A stretch of DNA of 51,271 nucleotides from a bacterium (GTDB taxonomy: Bacteria > Actinomycetota > Acidimicrobiia > Acidimicrobiales > CATQHL01), in the NCBI GenBank assembly GCA_026708055.1, contig JAPOVS010000014.1, positions 1-51,271 of the forward strand. Direction: 5' to 3'. The notes beneath the pieces were generated by a model, which was given only the letters and a program-made list of their open reading frames with translations, made no database searches and was not told the DNA's origin. Shown piece by piece: positions 32,776-42,843 of this stretch (its first letter is position 1; each line of letters starts with the position of its first letter). The position numbers and the translations under genes are program-made.

Positions 32776-34850
32776 TGCGCCGCGCCGCCAGTGACGTCGG
32801 CGGGACCTTCACCGATCTCGTCCTGCAGGACGCCGCAACGGGCCGCTTCACGATCACCAAGGTCCTCTCGACATCGCCGGATCCCAGCATCGGGGCGATC
32901 GCCGGCTTCGAGGCTCTGATCGATGCGGCCAACATCGAGGCGGGCGCCGTCGACTATCTCGCCCATGCCTCGACGGTTGCATCCAACCTGGTGATCGAGC
33001 GCAGCGGGGGACGCACGGCACTGCTCACGACCGAGGGGTTCCGCGACGTCCTGCACCTCCAGCGCCAGAAGCGGGCAGTGTCCCACGACCTGTTCTACGA
33101 CAAGCCGGCGCCGCTCGTGGACCGCCGCGACATCCTCGAGGTGCCCGAGCGGATGGCGGCCGACGGGTCCGTGCTGGTCGCCCTGGACGAGCGACGGACG
33201 GCGGAGTTGATCGCCGAGATCGCCGCCCGCGGCATCGAGTCGGTGGCCGTCGTGCTGTTCCACGCCTACGTCAACCCTGACCACGAGCACCGTGTACGGG
33301 AGGTCGCCGCCGACGTGGCGCCCGGGCTGCTGGTGTCGCTGTCGAGCGACGTCAGCCCGAAGTGGCGGGAGTACGAGCGATCGAGCACAACCGTGATCAA
33401 TGCGTACGTGAAGCCGCGTGTGAGCGGGTACCTCGACGGGATGCAGGCGTCGCTCGGCCGCCTCGGTATCTCCCGCCCCCTGCACGTCATGCAGTGCAGC
33501 GGCGGGTTGGCGGTCGTCGACGCGCTCAAGCGCCATCCCGTGACGCTCGTCGAGTCCGGGCCGGCGGCCGGTGCGCTCATGGCCGGCATCCTCGGGCGGG
33601 TGTCGGGGCGGGATCGGATTATCGCCTTCGACATGGGCGGCACGACCGCCAAGGTCTCGATCCTGCAGGACGGCGAGCCCCAGATGGTGGAGGACTTCGA
33701 GGTGGCGCCGACCACGAAGCTCCGCCCGGGCAGCGGATTGCCGATCACCACGCCGGCGGTGGATCTGATCGAGGTGGGCACCGGCGGCGGCAGCATCGCC
33801 CACCTCGAACTCGGCGTGCTTGCGGTCGGTCCCGAGAGTTCCGGTGCCAGCCCCGGGCCGGCGTGCTACGGGTACGGGGGCGACGCCCCGACGGTGACCG
33901 ACGCCAATCTGGTGCTCGGCTACCTGGATGCGGACTACTTCCTCGGCGGCGACCTCGTCCTCGATACCGCCGCGGCGCGCCGGGTCATCGAACGGGACAT
34001 CTGCGACCGGCTGGACCTGCCGCTCGAGGAGGGTGCCTACGCCGTCCATGCCGTCGCCAACGCCAGCATGGCCAACGCCATGCGGGCCATGACGATCCAG
34101 CGGGGCTTCGACCCCCGGGACTTCGGTGTGGTGGCGTTCGGCGGCGCCGGTCCGGCCCACGCGGTGAGCATCGCCACCGAACTGGGCAGCCGGGAGATCC
34201 TCGTTCCCGCCAACGCCGGCGTCAGCAGCGCCATGGGTCTGCTCTTCGCCCCGATCAAGTTCGAGTTCGTGCGCACGCTCGTCACCCGGCTCGAGACCGG
34301 CAGCCTCAAGCAGATGAACGAGGTGTTCGCCGAACTCGAGGAGCGGGGAGCGGCCGGTCTGGCCGAGGCGGACGCCACAGAGGGCGCCGGGTTCGTCCGC
34401 AACGCGCTGATGCGCTACGTCGGTCAGGGCTACGAGGTGGCCATCGGGATGCCGCCGGGGCGTCTCGGCGACGGCGACGTGGCGGCAACCAGGGCGCGGT
34501 TCCTCGCGACATACGAGCGGATCTACGGCTACGCGGAGCCCCAAGGGGAACTGGAGATCGTCGACTACCGCGTGACCGCCGCGGCCCCGGCGCCTCCGTT
34601 CGAGCTGCCTCGGGTTGAGCGGGGCGACGCGGCGGACGCAGCGGCGAGAGGCAGCAGGGACTGCTATTTCCCCGGAGCCGGTTTCGTGGAGAGCCCGGTG
34701 TGGGACCGCTACCGCTTGAGTCCGGCGACGAGCATCGACGGGCCGGCCATCGTGCAGGAACGCGAGTCCACCACGGTCATCCCGCCCGGCGCGGCGGCCG
34801 TGGTCGACGAGTGGCAGAACCTCGTGGTGTCGGTGGGGGAGGCGCCGTGA
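32772..34850 (+). CDS. Hydantoinase/oxoprolinase subunit A (HyuA-like, pair 1)
   Basis: 692 aa, overlapping the ATPase stop (ATGA). The N-terminal ASKHA-type nucleotide-binding block DVGGTFTDL is at residues 8-16, followed by STVASNLVIER, and FDMGGTTAKVSIL in the second half. SGLPITTPAVDLIEVGTGGGSIA and SPGPACYGYGG are typical of the family. Members (N-methylhydantoinase A, 5-oxoprolinase, acetone and acetophenone carboxylases) phosphorylate an amide or enolate oxygen with ATP. It works with the HyuB gene that overlaps it. Hydrolysis or carboxylation cannot be separated by sequence alone. Confidence 0.92.
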   Translation: MMRRAASDVGGTFTDLVLQDAATGRFTITKVLSTSPDPSIGAIAGFEALIDAANIEAGAVDYLAHASTVASNLVIERSGGRTALLTTEGFRDVLHLQRQKRAVSHDLFYDKPAPLVDRRDILEVPERMAADGSVLVALDERRTAELIAEIAARGIESVAVVLFHAYVNPDHEHRVREVAADVAPGLLVSLSSDVSPKWREYERSSTTVINAYVKPRVSGYLDGMQASLGRLGISRPLHVMQCSGGLAVVDALKRHPVTLVESGPAAGALMAGILGRVSGRDRIIAFDMGGTTAKVSILQDGEPQMVEDFEVAPTTKLRPGSGLPITTPAVDLIEVGTGGGSIAHLELGVLAVGPESSGASPGPACYGYGGDAPTVTDANLVLGYLDADYFLGGDLVLDTAAARRVIERDICDRLDLPLEEGAYAVHAVANASMANAMRAMTIQRGFDPRDFGVVAFGGAGPAHAVSIATELGSREILVPANAGVSSAMGLLFAPIKFEFVRTLVTRLETGSLKQMNEVFAELEERGAAGLAEADATEGAGFVRNALMRYVGQGYEVAIGMPPGRLGDGDVAATRARFLATYERIYGYAEPQGELEIVDYRVTAAAPAPPFELPRVERGDAADAAARGSRDCYFPGAGFVESPVWDRYRLSPATSIDGPAIVQERESTTVIPPGAAAVVDEWQNLVVSVGEAP

Positions 34851-36559
34851 CGGTCGATCCGCTCACCCTGGCCGTCATCTCCGGGGGCGTCGTGGCGATC
34901 GCCGAGGAGATGGGCTGGGCGCTGCGGCGCACCTCGTTCTCCGAGGCGGTGCGAGAGGGGGAGGACTGCTCGGCATCGGTGTTCAACGCCGCAGGCGACA
35001 TGATCGGGGCGGGCAACTACGCGCCCGGTCATCTGGGTACGAGCCCGACGGCGGTCGCCGGCGTCGTGGCGGCGTACCCGACCGAGGAGATGCGGCCGGG
35101 CGACGCCTTCCTGGTGAACGACCCGACGATGAACTCGGGCCACTTCCCGGACATCTTCTCGATCGCGCCCATCTTCTACGGCGACGAGATCGTCGGCTTC
35201 ACGGTGGTGACCGCCCACCACGTCGACGTCGGCGGCGCCGCGCCCGGCAGCCAGGCGATCATCGGCATCGTCGACATCCACCAGGAGGGGATCCGGATCC
35301 TGCCGGTCAAGTACTTCTCGGAGGGAAAGCCGATCCGCGAGGTGCTGGACCTGATCGCCACCAACGTCCGGATCCCGGATCAGGTGGTCGGCGATCTGCG
35401 GGGCCAGTTCAACGCCAACATGGTGGGCGCCGCCAAGGTCTGCGAACTCATCGACCGGTTCGGTCTGGAGACCTACCGGGCGGCGACCGACGAACTCCTC
35501 CAACGCTCGCATCTGGCCATGCGGGAGCACATCGGCGCCATCCCCGCCGGGCGCTACGAGTTCGTCGATCACATCGACGACTTCGGGCCCGACACCGATC
35601 CGATCCGGATGCAGCTGGCCATGACCGTCGGCGACGGCAGGATCGTCGCCGACTACACCGGATCCAGCCCGGTCACCCGCTCGGGCGTCAACTCCTACCT
35701 GGCGTTCACGACGGCTTACACGCTTCACGCCTCACTCTCGGTCGTTGGTCCTCGCGTGCCGCTCAACTCCGGGACCATGCGGCCCATCGAGGTGTCCGCG
35801 CCGCCGCACTGCTTCTTCAACGCCCGCTACCCGTCGCCGACCGGCGGCCGGGCGATCGTGGCGCGCTACCTCGTCGACGGCGTGCAGGGCTGCCTGGCCC
35901 AGGCCGTGCCGGACCAGGTCGTGGCGTCGTCCTCGCAACTCGCCAACTCCACGATCGGCGGTGTGGACCTCGAGGCCGAGCGTCCCTGGGTGTACTACGA
36001 CCTCACTTTCGGCAGCACCGGCGCTAGACCCTTCAAGGACGGGTGCGACGGGCTCGTGTCGGGCTTCAACACCGGCAACATCCCCATCGAGATCCACGAG
36101 GCGAAGTGGCCGGTCATCATCGACCGCTTCGGCTTCATTCCCGACAGCGCCGGGCCCGGCACGTACCGGGGTGGCATGGCCGTGCGTCGCGACGTGCGGA
36201 ACCTGGCTGATCTGGCCCGGGTCACCAACCTCCACGATCGTCACGTCTTTCCCCCCTGGGGCCTGTTCGGCGGCGGTGCCGGGTCGCTCGGCAACATCGT
36301 GTTGAACCCCGATCGGCCCGATGAGGCCGACCTGCACTCGAAGTCCATCGTGGACATCGGCCCCGACGACGTCATCAGCTTCCGCACCTGCGGCTCCGGC
36401 GGCTACGGCGATCCGCTCCGGCGCGATCCCGCTGCGGTCCTGCACGACGTCCTGGAGGGCTGGGTTACAGTCTCCGGGGCGCGCCGCGACTACGGCGTCG
36501 TCATCGCCGACGACCGGGTCGACGAGGCGGAGACGGCAGCGCTGAGGGGGATGAGATGA
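34847..36559 (+). CDS. Hydantoinase/oxoprolinase subunit B (HyuB-like, pair 1)
   Basis: GTG 34847 overlaps the HyuA TGA and gives 570 aa (VDPLTLAVISGG); longer upstream starts lie within HyuA and are unlikely. Motifs: AVREGEDCSASVFNAAGDMI, GDAFLVNDPTMNSGHFPDI, TAHHVDVGG, SSPVTRSGVNSYLAF, and the C-terminal TCGSGGYGDPLRRDP that ends family members. The size is normal for a hydantoinase B. It acts with subunit A. It is immediately followed (ATGA) by the E1 alpha gene. Confidence 0.92.
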   Translation: MTVDPLTLAVISGGVVAIAEEMGWALRRTSFSEAVREGEDCSASVFNAAGDMIGAGNYAPGHLGTSPTAVAGVVAAYPTEEMRPGDAFLVNDPTMNSGHFPDIFSIAPIFYGDEIVGFTVVTAHHVDVGGAAPGSQAIIGIVDIHQEGIRILPVKYFSEGKPIREVLDLIATNVRIPDQVVGDLRGQFNANMVGAAKVCELIDRFGLETYRAATDELLQRSHLAMREHIGAIPAGRYEFVDHIDDFGPDTDPIRMQLAMTVGDGRIVADYTGSSPVTRSGVNSYLAFTTAYTLHASLSVVGPRVPLNSGTMRPIEVSAPPHCFFNARYPSPTGGRAIVARYLVDGVQGCLAQAVPDQVVASSSQLANSTIGGVDLEAERPWVYYDLTFGSTGARPFKDGCDGLVSGFNTGNIPIEIHEAKWPVIIDRFGFIPDSAGPGTYRGGMAVRRDVRNLADLARVTNLHDRHVFPPWGLFGGGAGSLGNIVLNPDRPDEADLHSKSIVDIGPDDVISFRTCGSGGYGDPLRRDPAAVLHDVLEGWVTVSGARRDYGVVIADDRVDEAETAALRGMR

Positions 36560-37536
36560 GCCACCACACCTCGATCGAGCGGATGCTCGAACTGCTCGTG
36601 AAGATGGCCCGGATCCGCACGTTCGAGGAGACGATCGAGCGGCTGAACCGCGAGGGTCGCATTCCGGGATTCCTCCACACCTCGATCGGCCAGGAAGCCT
36701 CGGCCGTGGGGACCTGCGAGGTCCTCGAGGAGGGCGACTACGTGACTTCCACGCACCGGGGCCACGGCCACTGCCTCGCCAAGGGCGCCGACCTGCGGGC
36801 GACGATGTGCGAACTGTACGGCAAGGCCGGCGGGCAGAACGGCGGCCGAGGCGGGTCCATGCACGTCTCGGACTTCGGCGTCAACATGCTCGGTGCCAAC
36901 GCCATCGTCGGCGCCGGGCTCGGGATCGCCGTGGGCGCAGCCCTGTCCTCCAAGTTCCGGGAGTCCGGCAACATCGCGGTGGCGTTCTTCGGCGAGGGCG
37001 CCTCGAGCAACGGCGCCTTCCACGAGAACCTGAACCTGGCGTCGTCCATGGGGGTGCCGGTCCTGTTCGTCTGCGAGAACAACGGCTACGCCCATGAGGC
37101 GCCGGTGCAGAAGATGCTCAACGTGCCCAACGTCGCCGACTTCCACACCGGCTACGGCATACCGGGCGAGATCGTCGACGGTAACGACGTGCTGACGGTG
37201 CTCGACGTGATGACCGAGGTCACCGATGTGGTGCGGTCGACCGGGCGGCCGGCCCTCGTGGAGGCCAAGACCTACCGCCATCGCGGTCACCACGGCGGCG
37301 ACTCCGGCCGCCACTACCGGCCCGCGGAGGAGATCGAGGCGTGGCTGGCGAAGGATCCGATCCTGCGGCTCAGCCGGCGGCTGGCCGAGGCGGGTGTCGA
37401 CCAGGGGACGTTCGACGGCGTGCTCGCCGGCGCCCAGGCGGAGATCGACGACGCCGTCGAGTTCGCCGAGGCGGCGCCGCTGCCCGATCCCGAATCCGCG
37501 CTTCTCGGGGTGTACGGGGGTGATTCCGGTGAGTAG
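36556..37536 (+). CDS. 2-oxoacid dehydrogenase/acetoin dehydrogenase E1 alpha (TPP)
   Basis: 326 aa with HRGHGHCLAKGAD (68-79), GGRGGSMHVSD, and the TPP-binding motif FFGEGASSNGAFHE through VLFVCENN (144-176; Gly146-Glu-Gly to Asn175-Asn176). The TYRHRGHHGGD segment is the usual C-terminal loop. It closely resembles AcoA-type or branched-chain E1 alpha chains, which decarboxylate a 2-oxoacid or cleave acetoin with thiamine diphosphate. It overlaps the E1 beta gene by 8 bases. No E2 or E3 gene is in the operon; only a separate lipoyl domain is. Confidence 0.92.
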   Translation: MSHHTSIERMLELLVKMARIRTFEETIERLNREGRIPGFLHTSIGQEASAVGTCEVLEEGDYVTSTHRGHGHCLAKGADLRATMCELYGKAGGQNGGRGGSMHVSDFGVNMLGANAIVGAGLGIAVGAALSSKFRESGNIAVAFFGEGASSNGAFHENLNLASSMGVPVLFVCENNGYAHEAPVQKMLNVPNVADFHTGYGIPGEIVDGNDVLTVLDVMTEVTDVVRSTGRPALVEAKTYRHRGHHGGDSGRHYRPAEEIEAWLAKDPILRLSRRLAEAGVDQGTFDGVLAGAQAEIDDAVEFAEAAPLPDPESALLGVYGGDSGE

Positions 37537-38512
37537 GGAGACGACGTTCCTCGAAGCGACCCTCGAGGCGGTGCGCGAGGAGATGGCACGCGACGACCGT
37601 GTCTTCGCCATCGGTGAGGACTCCGGCGTGCGCGGCGGCAGCTTCCCGATCTTCAAGGGCATCGCCCAGGAGTTCGGCGACCACCGGCTGATCGGCACGC
37701 CGATCTGTGAGGGGGCCACGACCAACACGGCCCTCGGGGCTGCGATGACCGGCATGCGGCCGATCGTGGGGCTGCATTTCGCCGACTTCATGCTTCGGGC
37801 GATGGACGAGATCGGCGACCAGGTGGCCCGAGCCCGCTACACCTTCGGCGGCCAGTGCGACGTGCCGATGGTGATCCGCGCCTACGACGGGGTGGTGAAC
37901 TCGGCGGCCACGCAGCACTCGGGCGCCTACGAGGCGATCTTCGCTCACTTCCCCGGCCTCAAAGTCGTCATGCCGTCGACGCCGGCCGATGCCAAGGGAC
38001 TGCTGAAGACCGCAATCCGCGACGACAACCCGGTGATCTTCCTCGAGCACAAGCGGTTGCTCCGCACGCGCGGACCGGTGCCCGAGGGGAAGCATCTCAC
38101 GCCCTTCGGTCAGGCGGCGGTCCGGCGCTCCGGCACCGACGTGTCGATCGTCGGCTACGGGATCATGATGGCTCAGGCGCTCGCCGCCGCTGAACGACTG
38201 GCCACCGACGGCATCGAGGCCGAGGTGATCGACCTCCGCACGCTCGTGCCGCTCGACGAGGAGACCGTGCTGGCTTCTGTCGCCAGGACAGGTCGCCTCG
38301 TCGTGACCCACGAGTCGTGGCGCCGCAGCGGGTTCGGGGCCGAGGTGGCGGCCATCGTCGCCGAGAAGGGCTTCGCCGATCTCCGGGCGCCGATCATGCG
38401 CGTGGCCGGCGAGGACGTGCCCGTGCCCTTCAGCCCGGTCCTCGAGCAGCGCGTCATCCCGAACGCCGAGGGGATCGTCGCCGCCGCCCACAGCGCCTGC
38501 GCTCATGGCTGA
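37529..38512 (+). CDS. 2-oxoacid dehydrogenase/acetoin dehydrogenase E1 beta
   Basis: GTG 37529 (preceded by GGGGGTG) gives 327 aa; GTG 37520 in the same frame is possible. Motifs: AIGEDSGVRGGSFPIFKG, GTPICEGATTNTALGAAMTGMRPIV, HFADFMLRAMDEIGDQVAR, HSGAYEAIFAHFPGLKVVMPSTPADAKGLLK, and EVIDLRTLVPLDEETVLASV. These are standard for the transketolase-like beta chain. It forms an alpha2-beta2 E1 with the preceding product. It overlaps the second HyuA gene by 8 bases. Confidence 0.92.
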   Translation: MSRETTFLEATLEAVREEMARDDRVFAIGEDSGVRGGSFPIFKGIAQEFGDHRLIGTPICEGATTNTALGAAMTGMRPIVGLHFADFMLRAMDEIGDQVARARYTFGGQCDVPMVIRAYDGVVNSAATQHSGAYEAIFAHFPGLKVVMPSTPADAKGLLKTAIRDDNPVIFLEHKRLLRTRGPVPEGKHLTPFGQAAVRRSGTDVSIVGYGIMMAQALAAAERLATDGIEAEVIDLRTLVPLDEETVLASVARTGRLVVTHESWRRSGFGAEVAAIVAEKGFADLRAPIMRVAGEDVPVPFSPVLEQRVIPNAEGIVAAAHSACAHG

Positions 38513-40616
38513 TCGGCGGTATGTCTGCGCGATCGACACCGGCGGAACATTCACCGACTGCGTCGTCCTCGATGACCGCGGGAGGCTGACGCAGACCAAG
38601 TCGCCGTCCACGCCGACCGAGTTGGCGCGCGGCGTTTTCGACGCCATGGGCGCGGCAGCCGGTGCACTGGGGCAAGACCTCCGGGAGCTCCTCGCCGCAA
38701 CCAGCCACCTCATCGTGGGCAGCACGATCGGCACGAACGCGGTGCTCCAGCAGCGCGGGGCGCGGGTCGGCATGATCGTCACCCGGGGACACCGCGACGT
38801 GGTGGCGATCATGCGGGGTCACGGCCGCAATGCCGGCCGTCCCGTGGCCGAGGCCCTCGCCGTGCACCTCACCGACAAGCCCGACCCGATCGTGCCGCGC
38901 TCGAGGATCGTCGAGGTGGACGAGCGCGTCGACTGTTTCGGCGACGTCGTTGTGGGCCTCGACCGCGAGCAGGTGACCGCCGGCGTGGAGCGTCTGGTGG
39001 CGGACGGTGTGGATGCCATCGCCGTGTGCTTCCTGTGGTCGTTCATCAACGATCGCCACGAGCGCGAGGCGAAGGAGATCGTGCGAGCGGCGGCGCCGGG
39101 GCTGTTCGTGACGACATCCAGCGAGGTGGTGGCGCGCTGGGGTGAGTACGAGCGCTGGATGGCGGCGGTGATCAACGCCTCGCTCGGCGACCTGACGGCC
39201 CGCTTCGTGGAGGGCATCGAGGGTCGGCTGGGTGACCTGGACTACGGGGGGCAGTTCCTGTTGATGACGTGCAGCGGTGGCTGCGTGCCGGCGGCGGAGG
39301 CGAAGCGGCTGCCGGTGCTGCTGCTGGATTCGGGCCCGGTCGGTGGCATCACGGGGACGCGCTACCTGGCCCGGATGCTCGGGCACCCGAACGTCATCGC
39401 CACGGACATGGGTGGCACCAGCTTCGACGTGGGCCTCGTGCGCGACTTCGAGCCGGTGCGCTCGGGCGACCGGACCATCGGGCAGTTGAAGTACTACGTG
39501 CCCAACATCGACGTGCGCTCGATCGGCAGCGGGGGAGGCTCCATCGCCTGGGTGGACGAGAACCGGAATCTCCACGTCGGCCCCCACAGTGTCGGCGCCG
39601 ATCCGGGGCCGGCCTGCTACGGCCGCGGCGGGACGACGCCGTCGGTGACCGACGCGCACGTCGTCCTCGGCGGGATCTGCCCCGACTTCTTCCTCGGCGG
39701 CGAGTTGCCGCTGGATGCGGCCGCTTCGGAATCGGCGCTCGCCGGTATCGCGGTGCCGCTGGGGATGGACACCGCGATCGCCGCGGCCGGCGTGCTGCGC
39801 ATCACCGAGGCGCTGATGGCCGACCTGCTGCGGCGCATGACCATCGAGAAGGGCTTCGACCCGTCGGACTTCGTGCTCTACAGCTACGGCGGCGCGGGCG
39901 GGCTCCACGCCGCCGCTTTCGCCCGGGAGCTCGGCATCGGCACGGTCGTCGTGCCGCTGGCGGAGGCCGCCTCGGTGTGGTCGGCGTTCGGCATCGCCGC
40001 CTCCGACGTGCTTCATGTGTACGAGGCGGCAGAGTTGATGATCGCGCCGGTCGACGCGGCCGCCGTGGAGGCCAACGTGAAGGCTCTGGAGCAGCGGGCC
40101 CGCCAGCAGCTCGAGGCCGAGGGCGTGGCGCCGGCCGACGTTGCTCTGCGGCGCTTCGCGGCCATCCGCTATGGGCTGCAGGTGCACGAGCTCACCGTGC
40201 CGCTCGCCGGCGGCCAGATCGGCGACCGTGAGATCGCCGCGGCCATCGAGGCGTTCGAGCGGGCGTACGAGGACCGCTATGGCGCAGGGTCGGGATACGC
40301 CGAGGCGGGGTTCGAGTTCGTCTCCGTGTCCGTCGAGGCGGTGGGCACGATCAACAAGCCCACTCTCGCAACCGACGACGTCGAGGCCGACGAACCGGCG
40401 CGAAGCACCCGGAGCCGCCCCAAGCACTGGCCCGAGTTGGGCGGCTTCACCGACACGCCGATCTTCCGGCGCGACGACCTGGCGCCGGGGCGCACGATCA
40501 CCGGCCCGGCGATCGTGGAGTTGGCCACCACCACTGTGGCGGTCGGTCCGGGAGACGTCTGCCGCCAGGACGCGCTCGGCAACCTGGTCCTGGAGGTGGC
40601 TCGCCATGGCGCTTGA
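38505..40616 (+). CDS. Hydantoinase/oxoprolinase subunit A (HyuA-like, pair 2)
   Basis: 703 aa from ATG 38505. Phosphate-binding block DTGGTFTD at 11-18, then STIGTNAVLQQRGARVGMIVTRGHRD, ATDMGGTSFDVGLV, SIGSGGGSIAWVD, and GADPGPACYGRGG. It has the SIGSGGGSIA/GADPGPACYG blocks usual in acetone- and acetophenone-carboxylase type subunits as well as hydantoinases. It differs clearly in sequence from pair 1, so it is not a recent duplicate. It overlaps its HyuB by 11 bases. Confidence 0.92.
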   Translation: MADRRYVCAIDTGGTFTDCVVLDDRGRLTQTKSPSTPTELARGVFDAMGAAAGALGQDLRELLAATSHLIVGSTIGTNAVLQQRGARVGMIVTRGHRDVVAIMRGHGRNAGRPVAEALAVHLTDKPDPIVPRSRIVEVDERVDCFGDVVVGLDREQVTAGVERLVADGVDAIAVCFLWSFINDRHEREAKEIVRAAAPGLFVTTSSEVVARWGEYERWMAAVINASLGDLTARFVEGIEGRLGDLDYGGQFLLMTCSGGCVPAAEAKRLPVLLLDSGPVGGITGTRYLARMLGHPNVIATDMGGTSFDVGLVRDFEPVRSGDRTIGQLKYYVPNIDVRSIGSGGGSIAWVDENRNLHVGPHSVGADPGPACYGRGGTTPSVTDAHVVLGGICPDFFLGGELPLDAAASESALAGIAVPLGMDTAIAAAGVLRITEALMADLLRRMTIEKGFDPSDFVLYSYGGAGGLHAAAFARELGIGTVVVPLAEAASVWSAFGIAASDVLHVYEAAELMIAPVDAAAVEANVKALEQRARQQLEAEGVAPADVALRRFAAIRYGLQVHELTVPLAGGQIGDREIAAAIEAFERAYEDRYGAGSGYAEAGFEFVSVSVEAVGTINKPTLATDDVEADEPARSTRSRPKHWPELGGFTDTPIFRRDDLAPGRTITGPAIVELATTTVAVGPGDVCRQDALGNLVLEVARHGA

Positions 40617-42843
40617 GGGCGGGTTCTACGTGCCCCCCGCCGAGATCGCGATCGATCCGGGGCTGAGACTCTCGGGGGACTTCTCCTCCGAGATCGACCC
40701 GATCACCTACGAGGTCATCCGGCACAACCTCTGGAACATCAACGAGGAGCACGGGCTGACCCTGGCGAACGTCTCCGGGTCGCCGGTCGCCGTGTACGCC
40801 CATGACTTCAACCCGTCGATCCTCACCGAGCGTGGCGAGTTCGTGTACTTCGGTCCGTACATCCAGTTCTTCTCCGGCATGACCGACCTCGTGGTGAAGT
40901 GGGTGCTGGAGAACCGCAGCACCAACCCCGGCATCCGCGACGGCGACATGTTCCTTTCCAACGACCCGATGATCGGGACCCATCACCAGAGCGACGTCTT
41001 CGTGCTGTGCCCGGTGTTCTGGGAGGGCGAGCTGTTCGCCTGGACGGCCAACGCCCTGCACCAGTACGACATCGGGGGCAACACGCCGGGGAGCTTCTGC
41101 GTCGACGCCACCGATGTCTTCGACGAGCCCACGCCGATACCTCCCATCAAGGTGGTGGAGGCCGGCGAGCTGCGCGCCGACGTGGTCGACATGTATCTGC
41201 GGCACAGCCGCCTCCCCCGGATCATGGGACTCGATCTGCGCGCCCAGATCGCCGGCAACAACGTGGCCCGCGAGGGGCTGTACCGGCTGATCAACCGCTA
41301 CGGACCCCGCGTCGTCAAGGGGGTGATGCGCAAGATCCTCGACGACGCCGAGAGCGCCTTCCTGGCCAAGCTCGACGTCATCCCCGACGGCACCTGGAAG
41401 GCCAGGGGCTACCTCGAGACCGCCCATCCCGGCGACCGCGGGGTCTACGAGGGCCGCATGCGCGTCCGCAAGCAGAGCCACACGCTCACGTTCGACAACG
41501 AGGGCAGCCATCCCCAGACCGGGTCGCTCAACACCAGCTTCGCTGGCTGGCGGGGCGGCATCCTGGCGGTGCTCAACTCGTTCCTGTGCTTCGACATGCT
41601 GTTCGCCGTGGGCGGGGCGCTGCGCCACCTCCGTTTCGAGCCGTCGGCCGGCACGATCCTGTCGGTGGAGCACCCCGGCGCCACGAGCTGCGCGCCCGCC
41701 TTCGCCACCCAGATGGCCATCGATCTGGCCCACGAGTGCCTGGTGAAGATGGTGGCCGCGGCGCCGTCGCTGCGAGCCGGGGTTGTGGCGCCGGGAGGCC
41801 ACTCCCAGACCGCTCTTGTGACCCTGCACGGGATCGACCAGCGGGGCGCCAACTTCGGCACCATCCTGACCGACCACCTACTCGGCTCGGTCGGTGCCTT
41901 CTCCACCCGTGACGGGGTGTCGACCGGCGGGCTCTACTGGGACCCGTTCTCGGTGGCGCCGAACGTGGAGTTCAACGAGCAGAGCTACCCGATCCTCACG
42001 CTGTACCGCCGGGAGACCCCCGACAGCGGTGGCGCCGGTGCCCACCGGGGAGGCAACGCCGCCTCGATGGCGTTCATCCCGCACCGCACCGGCGAGGTGA
42101 ACCACGTGCTGATCGGGGCAGGTGTGGCGGTGCCGAGCGCAAGCGGTGTGGCCGGGGGGCTGCCGGGCGGCACGAGTTGGTACCGCTATCGCGACGGCAC
42201 CGACATCGCCGAGATGCTCGGCGGCGGGCGCATCCCCGCCAGCCTCGACGAACTCAGCGGCGGCGACGCCGCGCCGCCGCCCAAGACCGAGCTCGTCCAG
42301 TCCGGCGTCGATGTGTTCGAGTTCGGCTTCACGGCCTCCGGCGGCTACGGCGATCCCATCGAGCGGCTGCCGAGCGATGTTGCGGCGGACATCGAGGCGG
42401 GGTCGGTCAGCGAGGGCGCTGCCGGGGCGGTGTATCTCGTGGTGCCCGGTGACCCGGCGGCGACCGAGCGGCGGCGGGAGGCCGAACGCCGCCGCCGCCT
42501 GGCGCTGGGGTCGCCGAACGGCGGTGGCATCGTCGAGGGGCCGACGCTCGTGGAACTCTCCGAACATCTGGCGATCGTCGGGACGTCCAACGGCGGCACC
42601 ATCGTCTGCGCCGGTTGCCGGACGGCGCTGGCAGCCGCGGGCGACGACTACAAGTCCGGATGCATCCGCGAGGACCTGCCCCTGACCCGCGCCGGGCCGC
42701 GGGTCGGCAACACTGAGGACTTCATCGAGTCGCCGATGCAGTTCCGCTGCTTCTACTGCCCGGGCTGCGCGCGGCGCCTCGCCACCGAGGTCGCCCGGGC
42801 GGGCGACGAAGTGCTCGACGACGTCAGGCTGGTGGTGCCATGA
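40606..42843 (+). CDS. HyuB-like subunit with fused AcxC-like zinc domain (pair 2)
   Basis: ATG 40606 gives 745 aa, about 170 longer than the other HyuB. Residues about 25 to 600 have the hydantoinase B pattern: EIDPITYEVIRHNLWNI, GDMFLSNDPMIGTHHQSDV, HQYDIGGNTPGS, GGGAGAHRGGNAA-like and TASGGYGDPIERLP. After a charged stretch (residues near 620-640), a C-terminal domain begins (LSEHLAIV) with Cys668, Cys671, Cys686, Cys715, Cys718 and Cys721. The CAGC and CPGC pairs and order recall the acetone carboxylase gamma subunit. This supports ketone carboxylation, or similar ATP-driven chemistry, for pair 2. Confidence 0.88.
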   Translation: MALEGGFYVPPAEIAIDPGLRLSGDFSSEIDPITYEVIRHNLWNINEEHGLTLANVSGSPVAVYAHDFNPSILTERGEFVYFGPYIQFFSGMTDLVVKWVLENRSTNPGIRDGDMFLSNDPMIGTHHQSDVFVLCPVFWEGELFAWTANALHQYDIGGNTPGSFCVDATDVFDEPTPIPPIKVVEAGELRADVVDMYLRHSRLPRIMGLDLRAQIAGNNVAREGLYRLINRYGPRVVKGVMRKILDDAESAFLAKLDVIPDGTWKARGYLETAHPGDRGVYEGRMRVRKQSHTLTFDNEGSHPQTGSLNTSFAGWRGGILAVLNSFLCFDMLFAVGGALRHLRFEPSAGTILSVEHPGATSCAPAFATQMAIDLAHECLVKMVAAAPSLRAGVVAPGGHSQTALVTLHGIDQRGANFGTILTDHLLGSVGAFSTRDGVSTGGLYWDPFSVAPNVEFNEQSYPILTLYRRETPDSGGAGAHRGGNAASMAFIPHRTGEVNHVLIGAGVAVPSASGVAGGLPGGTSWYRYRDGTDIAEMLGGGRIPASLDELSGGDAAPPPKTELVQSGVDVFEFGFTASGGYGDPIERLPSDVAADIEAGSVSEGAAGAVYLVVPGDPAATERRREAERRRRLALGSPNGGGIVEGPTLVELSEHLAIVGTSNGGTIVCAGCRTALAAAGDDYKSGCIREDLPLTRAGPRVGNTEDFIESPMQFRCFYCPGCARRLATEVARAGDEVLDDVRLVVP

